DNA from: Drechmeria coniospora
Taxonomy: Eukaryota; Ascomycota; Sordariomycetes; Hypocreales; Ophiocordycipitaceae
NCBI RefSeq assembly: GCF_001625195.1
Contig: NC_054389.1
Span: forward strand, 5,390,520-5,454,519
Direction: 5' to 3'
Length of the DNA stretch: 64,000 bases
Made by a program: the position numbers and the translations under genes. This document shows, in pieces, positions 33,753-46,400 of this stretch (position 1 is the first letter of the stretch; every line of letters begins with the position of its first letter). The notes beneath the pieces were generated by a model. That model did not search any database and was not told where the DNA came from. It worked only from the letters and a program-made list of their open reading frames with translations.

Positions 33753-34749
33753 AGCGAAGACGGCACCGGCACCAGCCCTCCTCACCTACCCCAGTCTTCA
33801 GGCAGGGCTTGAGGGTTGATCGCATGCACAAGTAGTACATGTATGCATGTGGGTTAGAATGCGCGACGATGTCTCTTCTTGAGCACGTAGTATAAATATA
33901 CCACGCCAGTAATGGCAGATCCGTACATTCATCAATCCACCAATCCAATTCACGGCATGATATTGAAGTCGCTGTGCTCGTCCAAGTGCGCCGAGCGTGT
34001 CGCTGCGCACAATCCTTGTGTACAGACAGCAAAAATGTACCTGAACAAACATTCGCCATGGAAGAAACCAGACGTATCTAGGCTGACCGCGTGGGGGAAA
34101 GCAGGCGAAATGATTATCCAAGCTCTCGCAAGGTGTCGTGACAAGGTTTACTTATTAATAATCGTCGGAATCAATTCGTAATAAGTACTTAAGTACATAA
34201 CGCACCTGAAATTCGGATTCTCGACATGCATGGATAGAGGAGGGTATTATTATAGTATTATTATTATTTACTTGGGCGCAATCGCAGGTACTTACTTGTG
34301 TTCTCAGCGTGCTGTACTTACTGTAAGTAGTACTGTATGTACAATACGGAGTACATGTCCTCCGTACTCCGTACAAGTACTTACTTGGGTACTTATGGTT
34401 GGCCATGTGAACACGGTGGCGGCATGATTTTCTGTGGGGGGTTTTCAGGGGAATACGGATAATCCGATCACCGACCCCTACGGCACAGTCGGACATGTAC
34501 TCCGTCCGTCAGTAACAAGTATTATCTAGCTACGGCTACGAATACTATCAACATCGTCGACATTGAAACTTCGAATCGTCGTGGTCCAAGTCGACATTGC
34601 ACCCAACCAATTCGCGACAGGCGGGCAGCTGTTACCGCGTCGCAGAGCCCCTGTCCTTCAGCACCTGCGCAGGGTGCTAGAGCTTTGCTCACTTTACCAA
34701 ACTCCACGCACCAGCCGAGGAGCAGGCCGAGCCCACGTCTGCCACCAAG
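33753..34749. other. Intergenic region before SEC63
   Basis: No gene seen. It contains 3' UTR of the lipase gene, ATT-rich triplet repeats near 34244-34268, a cluster of TACGGAGTAC/TACTCCGTAC palindromes (34348-34378) and the SEC63 promoter. Confidence 0.6.
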
Positions 34750-37075
34750 ATGAGTTCCAGCTCCGAATACTCATACGATGACGAGGTGCGCCCTCTCCCT
34801 TTGCCCCTTTTCCGTTCCCACTACCCCCGGGCTGTTTGGCTATGCTGACAGGCCACATCGCAGGCCCAATTCTTCCCGTTCTTCATTCTGACGCTGACGG
34901 GCCTCGTCACTCTCCCCCTGACCTACAGTTTGCTTCGGGCCAACACCGACGACGCGCACCTCGCCCCTCGAATCAAGTCCAACTACAAGACGAAGCATGG
35001 CGGCGTGGTGGAGAGTCTGCGGGCAACCCAGCAGCGGAAGCAGCGCAAAATCAAGCGAACCATTTTCTCGCTCGCCGGCTGGGGCCTCATGGGTTTCATG
35101 GCCTACCTGATCATGACAACGGAGCCCGTCGTGGCCAAGATCTGGAACCCCTACGACATTTTGGGCATTTCCGAGGTGAGAACACAGAAATCAGCCGTCA
35201 CCCGCAGCGATGGATTCGTTCGCGTCTGCAGAGTGCCTTCATCTGACCGAATCAAAGTCCTATACGGAAAAGCAAATTAAGTCGCACTACAAGCGTCTTT
35301 CCGTGAAATTCCACCCCGACAAAGTCCGACCAGATGCGTCCAAGAACGAAACTGTCGAGTCCCTTAACGACTACTACGTCGGACTGACCAAGGCCTACCA
35401 AGCCCTGACGGACGAAGACGTGCGCAACAATTACATCCAGTACGGTCACCCCGATGGCAAGCAGAGTTTCAGCATCGGTATTGCCCTGCCCAAATTCATC
35501 ATCTCCGACGGCAATGGAAAGTATCTTGTCCTTCTCTATACCGGGCTTCTCGGCGTCCTCCTGCCGTACCTCGTCGGATCCTGGTGGTACGGCACCAAGA
35601 AGCGTTCCAAGGAGGGTGTCCTCATGGAGAGCGCCAACAACCTGTTCCGGCACTACGATGAGTTCATGGACGAGGCTGGCATCATCACCGCCCTCAGCGC
35701 TGGCAAGGAATTCGAAAGCATCCTCAAGGGCGACCAGGCTGAGTCTGGCTTGTCCAAGATTGAGTCGCGCATCACTGCCGAGGGCGTCGCTTCGCTCTTC
35801 GCCGCCGGTCTCTCCGTCAAGGACAAGGAAAAGCTCGAAGACCTCGAGAGCGGCGTGCGCCGAAAGGTCCTCGCCTTGCTATGGGCGTACCTGGGGCGTG
35901 TTGAGCTCGACGATGCCGCCCTCACCAGGGCCAAGTATGACATCGCCCCCATCGCCCGAATGTTGAACCAGTCGTTTGCTGCCATTGCCCTCGCCTACGG
36001 AAACATCGGTCCCATCGCCGGCTCGTTCTACGCCAACCAGCATCTCATCCAGGCCATTTCTCCCAAGTCCTCTCCTCTTCTCCAGCTTCCCCACTTCACG
36101 CCCAGCATCGCCATGGCCGTTGAGGGTGGCTCCAAGACGCACATGACCCTGCAGCAATACCTTGATCTTCCTGACGCCCAGCGCCGAAAGCTAGCGGTTG
36201 GCAAGAATCTTTTGAGCGAAGCGCAGTACGTCGAGAGCGTCGAAGTCGGCAAGCAGCTTCCCTACCTCCGTGTCGCGAAGGCCTTCTTCAAGGTTACCGG
36301 CGAGCGGGTCATCATCCCCTCATCTCTCGTCACCCTCGTCATCAAGGGTCGCTTCATCCCCCCCGGCACCGAGCGCGTCCCGGCCGTCAAGGATGCTGAC
36401 CTGGAAGATGTTGATCCCGATGAAGACGATCTGGAAGCTTTGATGGGCCGCAAGAAGAAGACCATCAAGGGCGCCGATGGCAAGCCAATATCCGTAGAGG
36501 AGCAGTCTATCCTGCCGCCCCTGACCTTTGCGCCACACTACGCCCGCGAGCACACCCCTAAGTGGTACGCCTTCCTGAGCGATTCGAAGCAGGGAAAGAT
36601 GGCGGTCCCACCCTTCACCTTTGACCGCTTCGACCAGCCCATCTTCGACGACAAGGGCAAGCCAACCTTCAACATGCAGACGCTCAAGGCGCAGTTTGCG
36701 GCGCCCCCACAGGCCGGCCACTACACCTTTGTCATGCACGTCGTCTGCGACTCGTACGTTGGCTTTGACACAAAAATGGAGGTCACGCTCGTGGTGGAGG
36801 AGACGGCAAAGGCCGCGCAGATGGCTGGCGACGACGACATCAGCGAACCAGACGAGGGTGAGTCCTACCAGCTGGTTGCGACGCAAAGAAGTGAAACGTC
36901 GACGACTAACAATGCCGCAGACTCGATCGCAGGCCAGATGCACGCCCTCAAGACTGGTCAAGCACCACAGTCCAAGAGGCAAAAAGACGACGACGATTCC
37001 GAGGACGAGAGCGGCACGGAGGAGGAGGCCGATGACACGAGTGATACGAACACGGACACCGAGGACGAGTCATAG
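34750..37075 (+). CDS. SEC63: Sec63, ER translocon J-domain subunit
   Basis: ER membrane protein that recruits and activates Kar2/BiP at the Sec61 translocon for post-translational import. Four exons, 34750-34785, 34864-35175, 35258-36857 and 36921-37075, give 700 residues. Three membrane segments: ~14-32, ~79-98 and, after the lumenal J domain, ~207-230. J domain with HPD at 135-137 (KFHPDKV), needed for Hsp70 stimulation. Then the Sec63/Brl domain with helical bundle and FN3-like part, and an acidic tail (DDDDSEDESGTEEEADDTS) that in yeast binds Sec62. The last intron (63 nt, GACTAAC branch point) is in-frame and stop-free; retention would add 21 residues (GESYQLVATQ...) before the tail. 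The start in exon 1 gives MSSSSEYSYDDE, typical of the family. Confidence 0.96.
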
Positions 37076-37516
37076 ATGGTGGTCCCCGGCCCGGTTTCGG
37101 ATGCGGAGGGTGGGTGAAATGCCACGGAAGGAAGACACAGACGTGTTGATACTCTTGGAGATGATTCACAGAGCTCCCGATATTTGACACAGAGGGGAGG
37201 CTATAGGGGAATTTTCCGAGTACAATACATAGGTTCGATGCATCTTTTATATACCTGCAGTTTGCAATGAAGAGCAACCAACAGTCATCGAATGGCTGTC
37301 ACCTGCGATTTGGAGGTCTTGAACTGCACTCGCGGCTGTCGTTTTGGAACCGAACTGCACCGCATCAAATAGTGCTACTCTCCCTACTTGTGCTTAGAAC
37401 AGCAGTCTCCATGGTTCCGGGCGATAAGTATATGTCACATCCATTACATCCGTGCACTCGTGCTCGAACTCGTAAACCAATCCAATATTCATGGCGACCA
37501 AAAGCGGCCAACCTGT
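37076..37516. other. Convergent intergenic region
   Basis: About 440 bases between the stops of SEC63 and the LCHN-like gene. No gene, repeat or RNA seen; it must hold both 3' UTRs. Confidence 0.7.
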
Positions 37517-39493
37517 TCAGCAGACCCTAACGCCGCAGACCTCGACGCCCTTGCCTTCTATGTGTGCCTCGCGGTCGAAATAGGCGGAGACGAGGTCTTG
37601 AACAAACTGCGCATCGCTCGCACTCCAAACATCCAACCCCATATTTTCGACACACTGACTATCCACCGTGACGACGTTCATATCTGTGCCGTTGCTGAGC
37701 AGCACCTCTCTTTCATCATCATCGTCATTGCCGGAATCCTCGTCTTGGTCGTCAGCGTCACGGTATTGTCCAGGGTAGGCCTCGTCGGCACCATCGACAA
37801 CATCGACGACAACGGACAGAATCTGGGTGGTCAGACGGTGAAAGTAGGCGATAATAGCAAGCTCGATGCGAGCCTCATCCGCCTCTGCGGCACGCCGACC
37901 GGCAAGTGAGAGAACGGAGTCGGTCAGGGGATCAGGTCGCAACGATGACCGAAGCGAGGTCTGGTGAGTGGGAAAGAGGTCGGCGAGCAGTCCGGCGTCA
38001 CGACTGGATTCTTCCTGCTCTTCGGAGCGCAGTTGCTCGCCAGCGCTAGCCCACCACATATAACCGTTGTAGGCAAGAGCGGCCCAACTCGGTGGCTCGA
38101 CAAGCTGGTCAATTCCTTCATCCGAGGCGGACAAATCCGGTTGGCGGGAGCCCATTGGGGGAGACGTGGGCGATGTCTCAACTTCAGGAGTGTCATGAGA
38201 CGGGTCGGGTGCAGACGCAGCCAAACGGTCGAGGCCGGCGCGGAGAGCGTTAAAGCGGCGGAGGTCGCGCTGAGTTGCCTTGACTGGATTTCCGCGAGGA
38301 CACTCTACCGTAGGCCAAACCTTTTCCTTGGCGTTGGTCGAGTGCTCGGCGGGTAGAGTGATGAGCATGTCCCAAAGAGTGTCCTTCATGGCCAGAATGC
38401 TGTCCGTGGTGCAGGCGACCCAGCCGGTGCCTGCTTCATCTTCGACGCTCTCGCGGGCTTCGGCCGGGGATTTGGTGGCCTCGAAGTCCTTTACGAGGAA
38501 AGGAATATCATGGATGCCGATGGTGAAAAGCGGTCGCATCCTCGGGGCGGGTGCCGAGGCGGGCAGCGAGTCGACGACGGAGACGGGGATGCTGGAGAGA
38601 ATAGAGATGTCATATACTGCGAGGTCGTCAGCGATGAGGGAGAGAATCACGTCGGCCAGGGTGAGGTTACCAAAATCGCAGACTTCATGGACCGGAGCAT
38701 GGCATGATATCAGAATGCGCTTTCGTAGCAAGGCGGCTCTATGGATGGGAAATATGAGCGGGCCGAACTTGTCGAGCAACTTGCTCAAGCTCCAGGCGGG
38801 GTGGTTGGGAGAGAGTTTATGCTGAGCGGGCAGCAGAGCGTGGCCATCCGACGAGGATTGATTTCCAGCCGGCGTCTTTCTATCCAGCGTAGGGGAGGGG
38901 GGGAGATCGGCGGGGCAATAGACCGAGCCGGCGTCCTTTGCCTTGTTGGCGTTCCAATACTGCTCCAGCACCTCGGTCATGTTGCGGTCTTTTGCGAGCT
39001 TCCTGTCCTCGCAGTTAGCCGTGCGGTTCGACAGGTTCAAGCGCTGCAGCACCTGGCGTCATGGATGCACGACGTTGACTTACGCTGCCATATCCTTCAA
39101 GTCATCGGCATGCCTCCACGCCCTGCCGAGGCGGCCGTAGCTCAGGGGGACGAGGATGCCGACGGCAATCATGCGAGCGTTTCGGGCATCCTCCTCATCG
39201 CAAGGCTCGTTGACGAAGGCACTGAGGCCGGCATGGGAGTCATGGTGAACAAAGTAGATGAGGTCGTCCCGGACCGTGTGCAGGCCGGAGGGCAGCGACT
39301 TGTACTCGACGCAGCCGTCAAGCTCGAGGGTGCTGGGGACGGCGCGCTTCCAAACGATGGTGTAGCCTGCCTTGACATCGAAGTCGATGAGGAAGAGGGC
39401 CGCAAGCGGAGGCCGGCGATCGGCCGCAGGAGGGTGGGAGGTGATGAGGGTCGGGGGTGAGGATTGACGTTGGCGACGAGGTGCGGGAGACAT
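37517..39493 (-). CDS. LCHN/DUF4484 (DENN-like) protein
   Basis: Two exons, 39493-39084 and 39002-37517, give 631 residues. The 81-nt intron has a GTAAGT donor and GCTAAC branch point 12 bases before CAG. N-terminal longin-like part: LAALFLIDFDVKAGYTIVWK (~31-50), CVEYKSLPSGLHTV, DLIYFVHH, then ARMIAVGILVPLSYGRLGRAWRHA, all hallmarks of the LCHN/DENND11 family that in fungi carries a C-terminal DUF4484 domain (yeast Anr2 is the distant relative). The middle has FPIHRAALLRKRILI and DDLAVYDISILSSIP, typical of DENN modules; the C-terminal DUF4484 part includes WAALAYNGYMWWASAGEQ and acidic EDSGNDDDDE. DENN proteins act as Rab exchange factors, so a role in membrane trafficking is likely but inferred. 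It is divergent from SLC1, 2.5 kb away. Confidence 0.88.
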
Positions 39494-42028
39494 GACGGTG
39501 CTTCTGCCTTTTGCTAGGCTATCACTGAGGGCCGCCGAAGGAGAGCATGATAATGGAATATGGCCAGATTGTTCGAGCTGACCCCGTCGGCAAACCGATT
39601 GCTCGCCGTCGAGGGTGATGAAGGGGGCCGCGGTGCGTGGGCGGGCGCGGGCGAACGCGAGCGACGGAGCAATGGATGGGTTGCGACAGCGCGGGTTGAG
39701 GACGAAGAGTACGGGCAGTTGATTCCTCGCAAATGTGAAGCTGGATGGATGGAGGGATAGATGCTGCCCATGCGCAATTGTCTCTCAGCAGACGGAACGA
39801 AGGCAGGGTCGTCGGTCGAGCTGGGAGGGCTTGCGGTGACGGAAGGATGTACAACAAGGGGTACGGAGCACAAGTACTCCGTACAGTACACTGTAATGTG
39901 CAAGTACTGTACTTACTGTGAGTACGTGTGCAGTACATAAGTAAATACAGAACGGTACGTACTTGGTCGGCGAAACGGGGTAGGTGCTAAGTATTCTACA
40001 AGTATTAAGGTAGTTGGGATGAGCTCCATACATAAGTACTGTTAGTGCCTTCGGCTTGACCACTGTACGGTGCGTAGCCTGCTAGGAGGCTCCAGGGATA
40101 ATACCGCTGTGGCATCCTGAAGTCCTAGGTGTCTAGGTACCTAGTACTAATAATGTATTTTGTGATATTAGTTGACTACTCCGTAACTAGTACCAACTTA
40201 TTAGTACCTTGGCATGTGCATGTACTCCGTACTGTGGGCGGCCTATAAACGTTGGCCGCTGTCGAGGTACGGTACCCGCGGCATCTACTACATGCACTAC
40301 ATGTGCTTTGCACTGTATTTACTCTATCTGTACGGAGTACCGTATTTGAACGGTATTTGTGCAGTATGTGTACTGTGTTCTTACTGTGTTTGTACTGTAT
40401 GTTGGTGCTGCACATGTAATGTATGTTGGTGCTGTGCCGGGTGATACATAATATATATGCTCTGCTTACTGGTACAGTCACTTGACAAAAGTGACGATTC
40501 AGTTTTGGTAGCGCTACTCCTACAAATTGAATCACATTTTTGCCACCCCACTGTATCTTGACGCCTACCCTTGGTAGTACACTGACACTGACGTACTTGT
40601 ACTGTAGTTGTACATACCCGCAGTCTGGTGTTTAGGGGCCCTTCCCACACGGCACCTGCCCACGATGACGAATTTACTAAACATGAGTGAGTAGTGTACG
40701 TGTACATATACAAGACAAGTACTTACATCATCATACCTTGTAATTACAGTAAGTACTTACTTATGTCGTAGCTGCACTCCGTACTGGTAGATGGGAAGAC
40801 GCAGGCAACCCAGCCCAGGTGGTAGGTGCTAACAATGGGCTCCCTGCTGCACGTGATGACGCACTTGACTTCATACACACATCTGCAGTACGTGTATGTA
40901 CTTGACTGCAGGCGAGTCCTTGCAGGTGTACGGTACGTACGGAGAACTTGCGAGCGCCTCGTGGGTGGGTTGACTGCAGGTAATCACTCGGTATTTTTCA
41001 TATTGCGCCTTAATTTCGGCCATGTTCATGCCCTGTCAGCCCCTCGACGGTGGGTTGTCATGCGTCCGTCTGCTCGATGCATGTGTTAAAATTGCCGCGC
41101 CAATGACGCTCTACTCAAGTACTTGTACTCCGTAGTGTATCCGTCCATGCAGCACTATACATGTGTGGTGTCTGGAAGAGCACGATGCGAGTTCCGCCAC
41201 AGCTACTCTGTACAGCTGCATGCACATTTCATGTAAATACAAGGCACAGTCTTCGGCTCCTATTGCTCTTACTGAACTCCTTACGGAGTAGCTACTGCCT
41301 ACTAGGTACTATACGTGTACTGTGCATTCGCTGTTCAAATGCATGTGCCGTATCTGCATGTCTTGTGCACTGGTTCGAGAAGTTGGTGACATGACATGTA
41401 CTTACTCCGTAAGTACTTGTATCACTTTGAATCACTGTACAAGTACTCAGGGTACGGAGCACTGAGCACGCATCGGAATACAAGTACTAACGTAGTACTG
41501 GTACTCGCTTCCGTCAGCCCCCCCCCCTCCTCCTCAAGTCGTTCCGCCCAACTGTTCCTTCACAAGCCACTCGTTCGCTCGCTCGCACATTGCAGCGTGG
41601 GGCAACGGCGGGGCTGCATGGACCAACCGAGCCTCCGAGTTCTCCCCACCATCCAACATCGTCCAACACCCACGAGGCCCTCACCAGCAGCACCGTCAGC
41701 GACACCACCCTCCTTCTGCCCTCGTCCTACCTCCTCCCCGTCGTCCGCCGTGCCCCGTGTACCCTCAACCGCACCCAGCGCACCTTCCAGCGTCGTCCCT
41801 GTGACCGGCCGTCCTGCTCCCGCCACCGAACCGACCAGACCAACCTGTCCTTGCCGAAGCATGGATTTGTGGTAGACGACCGAGGACTCCCCCCCCCCCC
41901 CCCCAATCACGCTCACACCTCGGCCCTCTGGCACCTCTGCTTGTCGCCATCTCGGCTCGTCGGCACGTTTGCTTCGGCCCTCTCCATATAATCACCTTGC
42001 GGTCGGCCTGCGAAGCGAAGCGATCAAG
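39494..42028. other. Divergent intergenic region with MITE
   Basis: 2.5 kb shared upstream region of the LCHN-like gene and SLC1. It contains numerous short TACTCCGTAC motifs (39876, 40222, 40332, 41100, 41280), a 79-bp MITE (40475-40553), a C16 tract (41889-41904) and a CT-rich leader before SLC1. No gene supported; longer frames at 41396-41991 are Pro/Ser/Thr low-complexity and probably leader sequence. Confidence 0.6.
40475..40553 (+). mobile_element. Tc1/mariner-like MITE, copy 1 (79 bp)
   Basis: Begins CAGTCACTTGACAAAAGTG and ends CATTTTTGCCACCCCACTG; the ends are imperfect inverted repeats of about 26 bp, sharing CAGT, CAAAA, TG and ATTCA. It is flanked by TA on both sides (40473-40474 and 40554-40555), the target duplication of Tc1/mariner elements, whose ends usually start CAGT. 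The centre contains the palindrome GTAGCGCTAC. There is no coding capacity. A second copy, in opposite orientation and of the same 79-bp length, lies at 63350-63428. Confidence 0.8.
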
Positions 42029-43009
42029 ATGGCGTCGCTGCTCACCCTAATGACCAACGTCCTCCTTGGATACGTCGGCCTCATCCTCTTCTTTTACTTG
42101 CTCTCGCTCGCAATCCCCCGCGCCGGCTTCGTCGCCCGCGTCCTCGTCTCGTACGCCAACATCCTCGCCGCCGCCATCTTCGGCGGCCTCGCCTCCATCT
42201 TCCTCACCATCATCGGCCAACAGCGCATCTCGCAATGGGTCACCGGCCGTTGGTTCCACTTCACCATGCGTTGGACCACGGGCATCCGCTTCACCGTCGA
42301 CGACCCCCGCGACATCCTCGGCACCACCCGCCCCGCCGTCTTCGTCGGCAACCATCAGTCCGAGCTCGACATGCTCATGCTCAGTAAAATGTTCCCCAAG
42401 TACTGCAGCGTCACCGCCAAGATTGACCTCAAGCCCATCCCCTTTCTCGGCTGGTTCATGCGCCTCAGCGGCACCATCTTCATCAACCGAAACAACTCCA
42501 AGGACGCGAGGCACGCCATGGCCGGCGCCGCCAAGGAGATCCGCGACAAGCGCCAGAGCGTCTACATATTCCCCGAGGGCACGCGTAGCTACACGAAGGA
42601 GCCCGAGCTCTTGCCCTTCAAAAAGGGCGCTTTCCACCTTGCCATCCAGGCTGGCGTGCCCATTGTGCCCTGCATCACCGCCAACTACAGCCACATCCTG
42701 TACCTCAAGAACATGGTCTTCAAGTCGGGCACCATTCCCATCAGAAGTGCGCCATCCCCCCCATGGCCGAGCGCCATATACCCTCGTCTTGCTCTCGCTT
42801 GTGCTAAACATGCTGCAGTCCTCGACCCCATCCCTACCAAGGGCCTTACCTCTGCCGATGTCGACGAGCTGTCCCGCACCACGCGCGAGCTCATGCTCAA
42901 AGAGCTCATCATTCTCTCCGCCGAGGCCAAGGGCCAGCCCATCCCCGACTCCGGCCCGCTCAACGGCTCCCCCGTAGCCACCAGCACTGGCATCGACACC
43001 AGCTCCTAG
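42029..43009 (+). CDS. SLC1: 1-acyl-sn-glycerol-3-phosphate acyltransferase
   Basis: Converts lysophosphatidic acid and acyl-CoA to phosphatidic acid in the ER, an early step of phospholipid and triacylglycerol synthesis. Two exons, 42029-42746 and 42819-43009, give 302 residues; the 72-nt intron has a GCTAAAC branch point. Membrane segments at ~10-30 and ~40-62. Catalytic motif NHQSELD with His109 and Asp114 (HX4D), substrate motif FPEGTRS at 181-187, and the PIVPC block near 220 complete the PlsC domain. The ATG at 42029 is the first of its frame and gives the hydrophobic MASLLTLMTNVLLGYVGLIL expected of Slc1. Gene end is convergent with the DUF4045 gene, 472 bases away. Confidence 0.95.
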   Translation: MASLLTLMTNVLLGYVGLILFFYLLSLAIPRAGFVARVLVSYANILAAAIFGGLASIFLTIIGQQRISQWVTGRWFHFTMRWTTGIRFTVDDPRDILGTTRPAVFVGNHQSELDMLMLSKMFPKYCSVTAKIDLKPIPFLGWFMRLSGTIFINRNNSKDARHAMAGAAKEIRDKRQSVYIFPEGTRSYTKEPELLPFKKGAFHLAIQAGVPIVPCITANYSHILYLKNMVFKSGTIPIRSAPSPPWPSAIYPRLALACAKHAAVLDPIPTKGLTSADVDELSRTTRELMLKELIILSAEAKGQPIPDSGPLNGSPVATSTGIDTSS

Positions 43010-43481
43010 TCGGTTACCGTCGGCAAGCGCTGCGGGGGAGTTGCACCTGTGGGAGGTCCGCGGGACATAGAAGTATCGCATAGAGCAGAGCAATAGAATG
43101 AAATGGGTGTTGGGGTGGAGATGGGACTGCAAACACACGACGACAAGATTCGACACGGCCAGCATGATTGATACCCCATACTACATAGATGGACGGGGCA
43201 CTGGGTAGGCGCGCAATGCCTCTTTGCTTCTTGCCTGTCTACTCTTTGGACCTTACTCATCATTGGCATTGTTTCAGGATAGCAAGAGTATACAACATTG
43301 TTTGCCGTAATTATGAACACAATCAGCTTTATGTCGTGAGGCGGCATCAAATACAGCACCCCGCTGGACGTTGCTCCCGTCAAGGCCGTCGTCTCATTCG
43401 GCGTCAATGGCCATCGTCGCACTTCATGGCTTGTCACGGCTTGCCCCTGCGTCCTGCACGGCATACACATGCCGCACGCCT
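43010..43481. other. Convergent intergenic region
   Basis: 472 bases between the SLC1 stop and the stop of the DUF4045-gelsolin gene. No gene or repeat seen; it holds both 3' UTRs. Confidence 0.7.
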
Positions 43482-46400
43482 TCACTGGCTCAGCACCTGG
43501 AGCGCCAAGTTCAGCGTGACGACCTTCAAGCTGCGCCCCCGTTTCAAGCCTTGGGCCGCCGCCGGGTTCATGATGGTCGGACTGCATGCGTCGTCCCACT
43601 TGCGGAACACGCGTTTGAGGTCCCGCGGGACTCCCTCGAGCACGACCGTCGACACGGGCACAAAGGGGCGGTCCTCCATGCCGGCGGCGAGAATCGAGTA
43701 CTCTTGCGCAAAGTCGAGCGCGATACGGAACGACGTGTATTGCGAGTTTGCGTGAGCGCCGACGACGATATACATCTCAAAGAAGGCGTCGAGGACGAAG
43801 ATGCTCGAGGACGAGAGGTCGGCCTGGCCGAACGGGCTGATCTCGAAGATCTGCGAGCCGGATGTTAGCAATGGCTGTGAGTGGCACCGCCGGAGGGCGT
43901 GGTGGAAGCCTAGACGTACCTGCTGTCGTGCGTTTGCATCGGAGCAGAACAGTCTGCAGCGGTACTTGTCGTAGGTTGGCTTCAGCCGCCAGTGATCGGC
44001 CGAGTGCGGCTTCGAGCCTCCATTATCAAACAACTTCCAAAACGACTCCGGCTCGCTACCGTCTTCGTGCTCGGCAAGCTCGCCCGTAAGAGTCAAGTCC
44101 ATACCGACGAGCCGCGCGCAGCTCACCTCAGCTACGTCGCTCCCCTTTCCCTTCCACAATGAGCAGTTTCCGGACTTCGTGATGAGATACGCGAAGCCGG
44201 CACAGAGGCTCGACGGCGTAAAGTCAACCTCGTCAAAGGCAACTTGTCCGAGGTAGCTTCGTCCGCAGAGCATGTTCGGCGCAAGAGAGTCGTATTTGTT
44301 GCTGGATCCCCTTCTCACAATGATGACCCCACCCAATGCCTGGATGAACTCGGCCGGCTCCTTTCCTTGGCGCAGCGTCACAAGCCGCCCGCCCAGTGCT
44401 TTTGCCTCACGATCAACAAAGGGTTGCGCATTCTCGGCCATCACATCCGACACCTCGTCGCCGACCCAAAAATATACCTCAATCATGTTCTTGCCAGAAG
44501 CGTTGACGAAGTTGTGTGCGCACAAGTACATTTCTTTCTCAAACAAGACGCGCTCGTTCTGGGCCGACACTGGAATTTTCTTCCCGTCTTCAGAGATTTG
44601 AAACATCTGAAAGCCTGTGCTCATGATCTTAGCAGTAGCAGAAGGACGGTGCATCAAAATTTCGGCAGTATCGACTTTGGTGTGGGCCTTGGGCCGGTCG
44701 GAGCCGAAGAAGTTGGTGAGAAGCATCGACAGCTCGCCAGCTTGCTTCGTAGGACTTCGTAAGGGGGAGGAGATTGTTGGGGACATCAGCCCACCGGCTG
44801 AAATCCCTGAGAGCGGCCGTACAACCGCTCTCGGCTGCTTTCTGGGCGATGCAGGCTCTGGCTGAGATTCGTCAAGTGACGGCTTCGGTCGTTGCTGATG
44901 AGACGTCATCGATGCCCCGGGTCGTGGGGATCGCGGGGATCGCGGGGATCGTGGTGCATCTTTCATGGACGGCAGCGAGTCGCGGTCGGTTTTCGTCGGC
45001 GACAGCGACGGCGAAGGCAGCGGCCGCTCAGATAGCTTGGTAGGGGACATGGATCCAGTCCGTTGATGCGTCAGTCTCAAGGGCGATTTCGGCGAGTCTG
45101 GTTTCATCCTGACAGCTTGAGTGTCGTCACAGAGCTTCGAGACTCTCTTAATCTCCGGCTCTTTAGCCGAAGTTGGCTCAGCAGTTTTCTCGTGAGTTTT
45201 TGCCGCCAAGGCGGAGGTGGGTGTTTGAACATGACCCAAATTCTCGGTGACTTCCTGTTCGCAGGAGATCGACGACGCCTCGGCTACTGTGGTTTTTGCG
45301 TTCTCGCTTGTCGTCGTATCCAATGTGCCAGATGCCGGCTTATCCCGACGAGACACCACAGGTGCGGCCGGCTTCGGCAAAGACAGTGGCGCTGGCCTGC
45401 TCATCGTCGACAGTGTGCGTTTTTCGCTGCCTGCGTCCGGCTTCAAAACACTATCAGATATCAATTCAGTACTGGGGTTCGACCCTGCCCGGATACCTGG
45501 CTTTGAGGTAGATGATGATTTCGTCGGCGCTTTCCTCCTCGGACCTCTAGCTCTGCTCTTGGTCATATGTGTAAGCTGAGGACCTGGAGTCCCCGCCTCA
45601 GCGACATCGCTCGCATCTGAAGTCCGCCTCAAGGCCGACTCATCGGATGTCCGGCCGCCATTTGCCGCCATGGGTGGTGGTCCTCTTGCTAGCATGCCCG
45701 CAAGGGCCGAGTTAAATTGATCCGACGGCTTACCACCACCAGCTTCGCGGCCCTGCTGCGGCCTTGATGATGCGCTTGATCCCTTCTGCAGGGTTGGAGA
45801 AACTTGATCACCTACGACGGGTTTGGCCGGGCCGGTCTCGGGAAGCCCTCGACTCGGCTTGTCCAGGCCGGGGCTTTTGCTGGGCGGCCCTGCTGCGTTG
45901 GGCGACCTGGGCGTGAATGCAGACTGGCTGGAAATTCGCTTCGTTCCGGGGGTCGGCTTGGTGGAGCTCGGCTTCCTCGCCTCATCCTTTGGTTTGTCTC
46001 GCGTCGCAGCATCTTTCTTGCTTCCCACCACACCACTCCCTAGCTCAGCTCTTTTCGTCAGACCCTCGGGCACCGGCTTCTCGGAGGTTGCCGTCGAGCC
46101 CCTCGTGACGCCTTTGCCCTCTGCCTGCGCCTTCTTGAAGTCCTCTCGCTTCTTGAGAATCGCTTCCTTGAACTCATCCTTCCTTTCGCTCTTTTTGGGT
46201 CCGTCCGTCACATTCAAGGCCGCTTTGCCACGCAGGATGTTGTTTTTAAGCTCGTCCGGCGCGACATAATTCTGCGTCTTGGTCCGGCGCAGATTTCCAA
46301 ACACGTTCTTGAACTCTGGCTCGCTGGCCTTTGATTCATCACGTGGGATTGCTCGCGGCTTGAGATTGGCACGAAAGTCAATCTTGGCAGGTGTTTCCGA

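Noticed and set aside
32445..33785. Minus-strand 446-codon frame opposite the patatin domain
   Set aside because: It is a shadow of the GC-rich lipase exon; the product is Arg/Gly/His-rich without domain.
40475..40553. A small non-coding RNA hairpin instead of a MITE
   Set aside because: The TA flanks, CAGT ends and a second copy of identical length 23 kb away fit a transposon better; no Pol III boxes are seen.
42047..43165. Minus-strand 372-codon frame opposite SLC1
   Set aside because: It overlaps a gene with complete PlsC motifs and consists of Gly/Asp/Glu/Val-rich noise.
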